Assembly (NCBI RefSeq): GCF_905220565.1 | Contig: NC_059398.1 | Coordinates: 16,141,210-16,205,209 of the forward strand | Length of the DNA: 64,000 nt | DNA from: Melitaea cinxia | Taxonomy: Eukaryota > Arthropoda > Insecta > Lepidoptera > Nymphalidae | Direction of reading: 5' to 3' | Shown here: piece after piece, positions 58,801-64,000 of the stretch | How positions within the stretch are numbered: the stretch's first letter is position 1 | How the letters are laid out: each line of letters starts with the position of its first letter | The notes under the pieces: model-generated | What the model was told of the DNA's origin: nothing | The model's database searches: none | What the model saw: the letters and a program-made list of their open reading frames with translations, nothing else | Position numbers and translations under genes: made by a program

Positions 58801-59131
58801 GTTTAAAAAGTCGTCAGAGTCAAAATGGCAACCAGGAAAAATAATAAAGGAATGTGAAGAGCCTAGATCATTTATTGTTGAAGCTCCAGATGGATCTACC
58901 TATAGAAGAAATCGTCAACACTTGTTACCTTCTCATTCTTCTAGTCCAACTAAAGAAAAAATATTAGAAAAGAAAATAGAAAGTCCAGCAAGTAGTCAAA
59001 TTAGCCTAAAGAATGAAATGAGAATGGAAGATAAAAATAGTAAAGAAAGTAAACATGAGGGAATTAAGAGAACAATAAGTGGTAGACAGGTCAAACCTAC
59101 AGTTAGATTTCAAGATTGTACGTATGATTAA
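55793..59131 (+). CDS. pol: pol polyprotein: protease, RT, RNase H, integrase
   Basis: The frame is open from 55793, in the +1 frame relative to gag. There is no usable ATG near its start, so a frameshift product is expected. Residues are counted from the GTG at 55850. The aspartic protease has DTGSDAN at 6-12. A spacer rich in Ser, Gln and Asn follows (about 100-185). RT has LDASSGFW (D305) and YADD at 365-368. RNase H has SVDSSQSAVG (D514) and ETDHRPL. The integrase zinc domain begins at H731 (HSGH...CENCEIC type), and the catalytic triad is D795, D848 and E884 (D-x52-D-x35-E). The C-terminal tail has KGDKVMFKK...WQPGKI and no chromodomain. All key residues are present, so the enzyme may be active. 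Confidence 0.93.
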   Translation: MQCQFISDWSVNLTINNINVQCILDTGSDANVMSYNLFQSLNVNQNFSPCHAKVTSYCGNSIPILGQQKLECTYYVNSQRQSKIINFIIANVSSPTVIGKDTCSELGLIKRVFNIEKSSDCQSFSQNYHSNLVQSQSHRSEFNNCLVNSQDCQSESYCANNKYQNLSESYNNNDEKSQSYKSNCHVQSHLQSHYINKNNNLQSLLSKYNSVFDGLGCLPGECHITVNSDVRPKIDPPRKIPFSLHDRLKKELDNMENLDVITKVTEPTAWVSSLLLVEKKNGQLRVCLDPRNLNEAICRSHYPIPTIDMVRSKLHGASYFSTLDASSGFWVICLDLESSMLCTFNTPFGRYRFKRLPFGINCAPEIFHRIMTETFGVLPGVMVYADDILVYGKSRQEHDENLQRVFKKAQEVNLKFNKSKCKFGHTQVKYLGHIFSQNGVSPDPDKVRAIKDMPSPVCLKDLQRFLGILNYLGGFIKNLTQETEPLRLLLKKSSEWSWNESHEATFKRLKEIICQAPVLSHYNVKNSVVLSVDSSQSAVGAVLLQDNHPICYASKTLTSSQKRMAQIEKELYAIVFGCIRFHQYIYGKIVTVETDHRPLITLFKKPLAEVPTRLQRLMLRIQAYDLKVEYKPGTKMYIADSLSRAALPECSEHELDEDVKVHVNMLVKNLPISEERRQWLTKATENDECLQLLKQYYEQGWPDKKSEVNKLVLPYWNCRHEIHSVGNLLLKGNSLIIPTKLRSEILKIIHSGHQGIEKSKNFARGVVYWPLMSHDIQQCVENCEICLSHRNNNPPEPLMSHKVCSFPWQKVGIDYLKFNNQTILVVEDYYSNYIEIANVSSTGAKALINALKPIFSRHGIPLIINSDNGPPMNSQEFKQFLESWNITHTTSSPYLSRSNGLVESGVKIVKRILTKCDESGDDPYLALLQYRTTPRNNLPSPAELLMSRRLRTLIPTVETHLQPKIISHKIYRKIKQQNNYKQKFYYDKKSKSLSKIRKGDKVMFKKSSESKWQPGKIIKECEEPRSFIVEAPDGSTYRRNRQHLLPSHSSSPTKEKILEKKIESPASSQISLKNEMRMEDKNSKESKHEGIKRTISGRQVKPTVRFQDCTYD

Positions 59132-59268
59132 GCTAAATTTAAAATATATTTTTATGTCTGTTAGTCTATAAGTTTTATTAATATTAGTCATATTATAATG
59201 TTATTAGTTTGTCAATTGTCAACCAGTCAGTAAGTCTTAACAAGCATAATATTGAATTGTCATGTCTG
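59132..59268 (+). other. Short spacer between pol and polypurine tract
   Basis: The roughly 140 bp are AT-rich, with no env-like frame. Confidence 0.7.
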
Positions 59269-59284
59269 TAAAGAAAAAGGGAGA
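59269..59284 (+). promoter_or_regulatory. Polypurine tract
   Basis: AAAGAAAAAGGGAGA ends directly at the 3' LTR. In LTR elements this primes plus-strand DNA synthesis. Confidence 0.8.
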
Positions 59285-59458
59285 TGTTATGAATGGTAGT
59301 CTATGCACAAGTGAAACGTCACTGCCATTCCTTGTCACTAAAAACTTATACGTACGCGTCTTTTGTCTTATCAGCTAATTAATTATATTATATCTTAAAT
59401 AATATAAAGTTATATTTGTCCAACACCGGAGTTTCATTAAACAACCAAATATCTAACA
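59285..59458 (+). repeat. 3' LTR
   Basis: The 174 bp are identical by eye to the 5' LTR after its extra segment is removed, with a single TTATACGTACG. Confidence 0.95.
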
Positions 59459-59937
59459 CAGTCTAATAAGTAAAAGAAACAACAGACAAAAGAAACTACC
59501 GCCCACACACTACATGCAAAACATTCTTAGATACAAAGTACCGCATCTAATATTTAATACCTCCGTATTTATCAAGCGAATCAGTCATGCAATGCGCCGT
59601 GTTTCCTTACAAACAGCACCTTTACCCCATTCCTAGGATGGCCTAATTATATGCTTAATGAACATTCTACTTATAATGAAACAATTTTTTTGGATTTTAT
59701 CGCGTTTCATTAAGTTTTTTAGATGCCCGACGTTTCGGATACTTTACAGTAACCATGGTCACGGAAAGACAAATTATTTCATTACAATGAATGAAATTCG
59801 CGTAAATATTAGAAAACAATAGACATTGTACTTGTTCTAGTATTTCACAGATACAAAAGTGTGTGTGTCAGCTTCAGTACTGGAATTAACACCATAAGAA
59901 CGATTATTATATTTAAAAATTAAAATGTTTTATTCAT

Positions 59938-60240
59938 CAGCATCATCATTTCAGCCTATCACAATCCACTGCCAAAAATGGCATGAATTCATGTGTTTTG
60001 CCCATAGTCACCACGCTGGGCAGGCGGGTTGGTGACCGCAGGGCTGGCTTTTTCGCACCGAAGACGCCGCTGCCCGTCTTCGGTATGTATTTCAAAGCTA
60101 GCAGTTGGATGGTTTTCCCGCCATCGGTCGGCTTTATAAGTTCCAAGGTGGTAGTGGAACTGTTATCCCTTAGTCGCCTCATACGACACCCACGGGAAGA
60201 GACGGGTGGGCTATATAAGTCTTTACTACCGTAGCCACAC
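59938..60240 (+). repeat. LINE 3'-end copy (family C)
   Basis: It holds CCGAAGACGCCGCTGCCCGT, ATTTCAAAGCTAGCAGTTGG, CGCCTCATACGACACCCACG and the end CTACCGTAGCCACACAGC. These are typical of a conserved non-LTR retrotransposon 3' region in Lepidoptera. Frames on both strands are by-products. Confidence 0.65.
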
Positions 60241-61758
60241 AGCGGAAATGATGAAATTATAATTGAAGCAGAAACAGCTAAAAGCGCTGTAGAACATGAT
60301 GATTAATGATTTTAAGATAATAAAACTTTAGAATTCAGGGATGTCAAAGATACGGCCCGCGATCGCTATCTGTCATAGAGAGAAGAATCATGACTTCATT
60401 CCTCTAGGGAAGCTTTGAAATGCGCACATCACATTTTTAATTTGAATCTGGGCCCGCCTACACATTCTAAATTTAATATAATTATGACCCTCTATGAAAT
60501 TGAGTTTGACACCCCTGCTTCAGATATTATTGTTTTTAATCATTTTCTTCATAAACATTGAACATTTCTACTGATACTCTCATAAGTTTATATTCACGAA
60601 ATGAACATAAAGAGATATTAGAAGGCAGTATTAATCTTCAACATCTTGATTATGAACGATTGAATGTTACGAGTGAATCGTGCATTTTCAACTAACTTTA
60701 TAATGAATTTAAATGTTGTATCCATTGTTGTAAGCGTGTTTTGATATCAGAAGCTAGTTGTTCTCCGCAACTTCGTTCGTTCGTTCTGTTACGAGTCTCA
60801 TTGAAACTTGGTTTAAAAAAATTAAATAGAAAAAAATATTAATACGAATTAAGATAGCCGTGGATTAGCTCAGCTGGATATCCAGTGGTAGAAAATACTA
60901 AGTTAGAGAGATAGAAATGGGCCATGTCATCCATCAGCGATGCAAACAGTTAATTTAGAAATTTTCATATTATCTCATATATTGTTATGACAAGAAATAA
61001 TTTTATCCAATATTTTTTTTTTAATTTTTTATTTATACTACACTTCTATTAATCACAGGGTGATGTTAGCCTAAGACATTGGAAACATTTTTATTTGAAT
61101 CCATTAGTTCTTGAGCTTAGCGCGTTTGATAATACATTCTCTTCAGCCTTGTAATATTAGACCTTAGGACCTGTTTTGTTTCAAGTTGAATTCTATTACT
61201 CTGTCTGTCTGTGTTTGTTGATAGAAATGCAAATAATTTTTAATTAAAGAACAGAAGGCATGTAGTTGGATGTGCGACGTTAGACAACTAATTCTATTGT
61301 GTTTGAATTTTACCTTTAAAATATCAGTGGTTACCTTTCCTTATGACGTCCGTATGTATTAAATATAAATCTACTTGAACATCGGTCTCAACTTATCGAC
61401 GAAGGACCAAGTCACATAAACCGTACCTCCTCACCATGAATGGCTTCTTTATCGAGACTTGAATCTTAATATTAGCAAGCATAGTATCGTGATGGCAATC
61501 AAGCAGATTAGTTCTACGTTGGATCACATTAAATCAAGATCGCTATCCCGTCCGCGTCGCTCCATCAGATCTACCGGTCCAGATCTAGGATAAGGCTAGT
61601 TAGACTATATAGGTAACTAAGCTGAAAATATTCAGTAAATGCTTTTATAATAGAAATCTGTTTGTTTATTTATTTGAAATAATAAATTTTAATAAGGCTA
61701 ATATATTTGTGTAGAACAGAGAAGAGTTACAGATATTTATTTTTTAAATAGATTTTTA
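60241..61758. other. Unassigned intergenic DNA
   Basis: I see no gene. A lone A-box-like GATTAGCTCAGCTGG at about 60864-60878 has no matching B box. Confidence 0.35.
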
Positions 61759-61906
61759 TCTAATATATAAAATTCTCGTGTCGCGGTGTTAGTAGTTAAA
61801 CTCCTCCATTCTCAGACCTATCCAATAGGCATACAAAATTTCATGAGAATCGGTCAAGCCGTTTCGGAGGAGTTTAACTACAAACACGAGAATTTTATAT
61901 ATTAGA
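61759..61906. mobile_element. Fold-back made of two Helitron 5' ends
   Basis: It starts TCTAATATATAAAATTCTCG and ends with the reverse complement of the same 5' end. Inverted arms of about 40-50 bp also include GTAGTTAAACTCCTCC. Neither side has a CTAG 3' end. Confidence 0.7.
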
Positions 61907-62011
61907 ATTACATGATTAAACCTTTGAATTGACATTCCTAACTCAAAAATATCAACTCTTAACCATTACAACTACTATAAAAAATTAGAACTCATAAATT
62001 TTTAGGCATTT

Positions 62012-62220
62012 TCTAATATATAAAATTCTCGTGTCATGGTGTTAAACATTGAACTCCTCCGAAACGGCTCGACCGATTTTAATAAAATTTTGTGGGCATA
62101 TCGGGTAGGCCTGAGAATCGACCAACATCTATTTTTCATACTCCTAAGTTATTAGGGGGGGGGGGGGATTAAGCGGGTTAATAACATATATGGCAAAGAA
62201 ACGTTTGCGGGGTCAGTTAG
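62012..62220 (+). mobile_element. Non-autonomous Helitron with a G homopolymer
   Basis: It starts TCTAATATATAAAATTCTCG and ends GCGGGGTCAGTTAG before T. A run of about 13 G lies at 62155-62167. Confidence 0.7.
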
Positions 62221-62514
62221 TAATTATATAAAAAAAGTATTACAGTTTTATACTTAGGTCACATTATTTCTATATAAGATGAAATCAATATGTAGCCCAG
62301 CCTGCACTTCCCATGCATGCGTTCTCACGATGCTAATCTAACTGAACGTACGTAATTAGCAACATTAACGGATACGTAATAAATACACGCATGATATAAT
62401 TGTATTAAAAGCACATCTCGAACGACCTAGTTGTGCTGCAATTTATTTATATTTTCAGAAATTGAAAATTAAATTCGTCATGTTTCTTTTTATACAAGTA
62501 GTTGGACAAGCAAG

Positions 62515-62800
62515 TGTACGGCTCACCTGATAGTAAGTGATTACCGTAGCTTATAGACGCCTGAAACACCAGAAGCCTCGCAAGCGCGTTGCCGACTTTA
62601 CTCACCACAGAAACACAACACTGCTTGAAAGCAGTATTAATTAGCTATGATCTTCTGTAAGGTCGAGGTCCCAGTCAGGCTGCTCCAGATTTTTAGCAGG
62701 ATATTTCCTGCTTTGCCTTAGCTCAGTTGAAAAGTGTTATGTTCCTCTGGTGAATAAGGTAACCTGAGCTCTTGAAGATGCGCTATATTAAAATCAGATA
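62515..62800 (-). repeat. LINE 3'-end copy (family B), rearranged
   Basis: GCTCACCTGATAGTAAGTGA to CTGCTCCAGATTTTTAGCAG is the tail on the minus strand. From about 62743 a second plus-strand scrap (GTTATGTTCCTCTGGTGAAT) follows. Confidence 0.6.
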
Positions 62801-64000
62801 CGCTTCACGTGACGTGATAAAAGTGAAAAATCAAGAATGATCACGAGTGGGAATTCCCGAAGAAGAAATGTACACCACGAAACGACCTTTTTAAGATTCT
62901 TTAACTTCCTCACATTTTAATCTCACATTCAAACAAATAAAAGTAAAGATTGAGATTGCATTCCCTATTGGAATTAAAGCAATTACTTTAAATTATATTA
63001 TTATTTGTGTGTAGTAGACGATAACAACATCAATATTTTATAGTAACACTAGTTGATAAAAGTTGTTTCGTCATATATGTTATTCCTAGAAAATAGTCTT
63101 AAAAAAATAGTTTAGAAAAAAGTGTACGATCGATTCTCAGACTGACTAAATATGCATAATTTTTTTTATAAGATTCGGTCAAGCCGTTTCGGATGGGTTT
63201 GGCCCCTAATATTGTGACATAACAATTTTATATATTAGATATATATATTTTTATAGTTATATATTATATGTAGTAATATATATTGTATTGTAATAGTTGT
63301 CAACAAGTCACCCTGACCTACGCGAGCACTGTACTCCAGTACCGGTCGCGCGGGTTGCCGTATACGGCTCGACACTCTTCCTGTCCGTCTGCGTGCGATT
63401 TTTATATTACTTGAGCATTGGAGATTGATGACTCATACAACTTTGTATCAATCCATACATACTACTAAAGCAGAGTGGTTTTGGTTTAAGTTTTGTGTGC
63501 CCTAGGTTTTGAAAAAGGGTTTGAAAAAGATCGCTCTTTAGCGAGAACACCGTCTATGGTACTCTTTTTTTTTTTTGTTTTTAAAGTAAAAATTCTTTGC
63601 CTATGCTTGATTTGGGAAGTAAGCTGATGAATGAGTGACTAGAGCTTTATGAAAAGTGATCGGGTGAGGGAAACGGAAGTTGAGAGGAAGATATAAGTTA
63701 GGGATAGAGAGAGAGAGTTACGTTTCGTAAGATTTACTTCAGTCGTATGGTCTAAAGCGCACTCGTTTTTTTCCTCTTACATATTTCTTTTTAACATGTA
63801 TTAATTAATTATTTCTGGTTGTACAATAAAGTATATTTCGTAGTATATTTGTATGATATCGCGTTTGCTCTAATAAGTTTTAACTTAATTTTTTAAAACC
63901 TTCTTCATCATAAATACTCGTAGTATTTCACTTCTGTAGATAGTTTTATATTGACTTATTCGTACAAGCTCGTTAATGATGTTTGCATAATTTGTTATTA
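62801..64000. other. Intergenic DNA with a Helitron scrap at 63165-63240
   Basis: 63165-63240 (ATTCGGTCAAGCCGTTTCGG to AATTTTATATATTAGATA) is a reversed Helitron 5' end. 63575-63740 shares the phrase TTGGGAAGTAAGCTG...GGAAACGGAAGTTGAGAG with 28865-28960 inside the hAT remnant. No gene is supported. Confidence 0.4.

Larger units (their letters stand above)
54530..59458 (+). mobile_element. Ty3/gypsy LTR retrotransposon, apparently intact
   Basis: The parts in order are a 253-bp 5' LTR, a tRNA-Leu-type primer site, gag, pol, a polypurine tract and a 174-bp 3' LTR. CAGTC at 54525-54529 and 59459-59463 is the 5-bp target duplication. The LTRs start TGTTATGAATGG and end CTAACA. They are identical except for 79 bp present only in the 5' copy, so insertion was recent. 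The domain order PR-RT-RNase H-integrase places it in Ty3/gypsy (Metaviridae). No env frame lies between pol and the 3' LTR. Confidence 0.95.

Noticed and set aside
60860..60885. A-box-like GATTAGCTCAGCTGG suggesting a tRNA gene
   Set aside because: No B box or cloverleaf follows.

Overview
The window looks like repeat-dense intergenic DNA from a lepidopteran (moth or butterfly) nuclear genome. It is AT-rich. It carries many short Helitrons (5' TC, 3' CTAG, inserted between A and T), tRNA-derived SINEs, many 3' ends of non-LTR retrotransposons and a Ty3/gypsy element. I found no host protein-coding gene that I can support. Almost every recognisable coding stretch belongs to a transposable element. 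The species cannot be named from sequence alone.

Layout. 1-12 kb: a LINE 3' coding remnant split by a GC-rich poly(A) retroposon (854-1597), a 72-bp minisatellite (7.3 kb), Helitrons and LINE tails. 12.0-19.7 kb: one element with terminal inverted repeats of about 0.47 kb. Its interior is about 38 tandem copies of a ~166-bp monomer, and the monomer is itself the inner end of the inverted repeats. A Helitron sits in the left inverted repeat, and the right one shows the empty site. 21.0-22.7 kb: six near-identical 311-bp units, each with a cloverleaf-compatible tRNA-like gene (anticodon GGT). Four units point left and two point right, and the block is bounded by a 15-bp direct repeat. Diverged single copies of the same cassette lie at 47.0 and 50.9 kb. 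23-28 kb: Helitrons and a common dispersed repeat with AACCGACTTC ends. 28.6-30.6 kb: a decayed hAT element nested in a PIF/Harbinger-like element, both with recognisable target-site duplications. 31-50 kb: SINEs, LINE tails, Helitrons, a LINE RT remnant (40.4-40.8 kb) and a SINE nested in a LINE tail (47.3-47.7 kb). 50.4-52.4 kb: a non-LTR RT pseudogene on the minus strand, cut by a tRNA cassette and by an 862-bp long-TIR element with a perfect 8-bp duplication.

54.5-59.5 kb: the only apparently intact gene set, a 4.9-kb Ty3/gypsy retrotransposon. It has identical LTRs apart from a 79-bp indel, a tRNA-Leu-type primer site, gag with two zinc knuckles, and pol (protease, RT, RNase H, integrase) in the +1 frame. 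No env gene is visible. 60-64 kb: a LINE tail, Helitron pieces and unassigned AT-rich DNA.

The most unusual structures are the satellite grown inside a TIR element and the head-to-head amplified tRNA cassettes. Alignments were made by eye, and identities and boundaries should be read that way.
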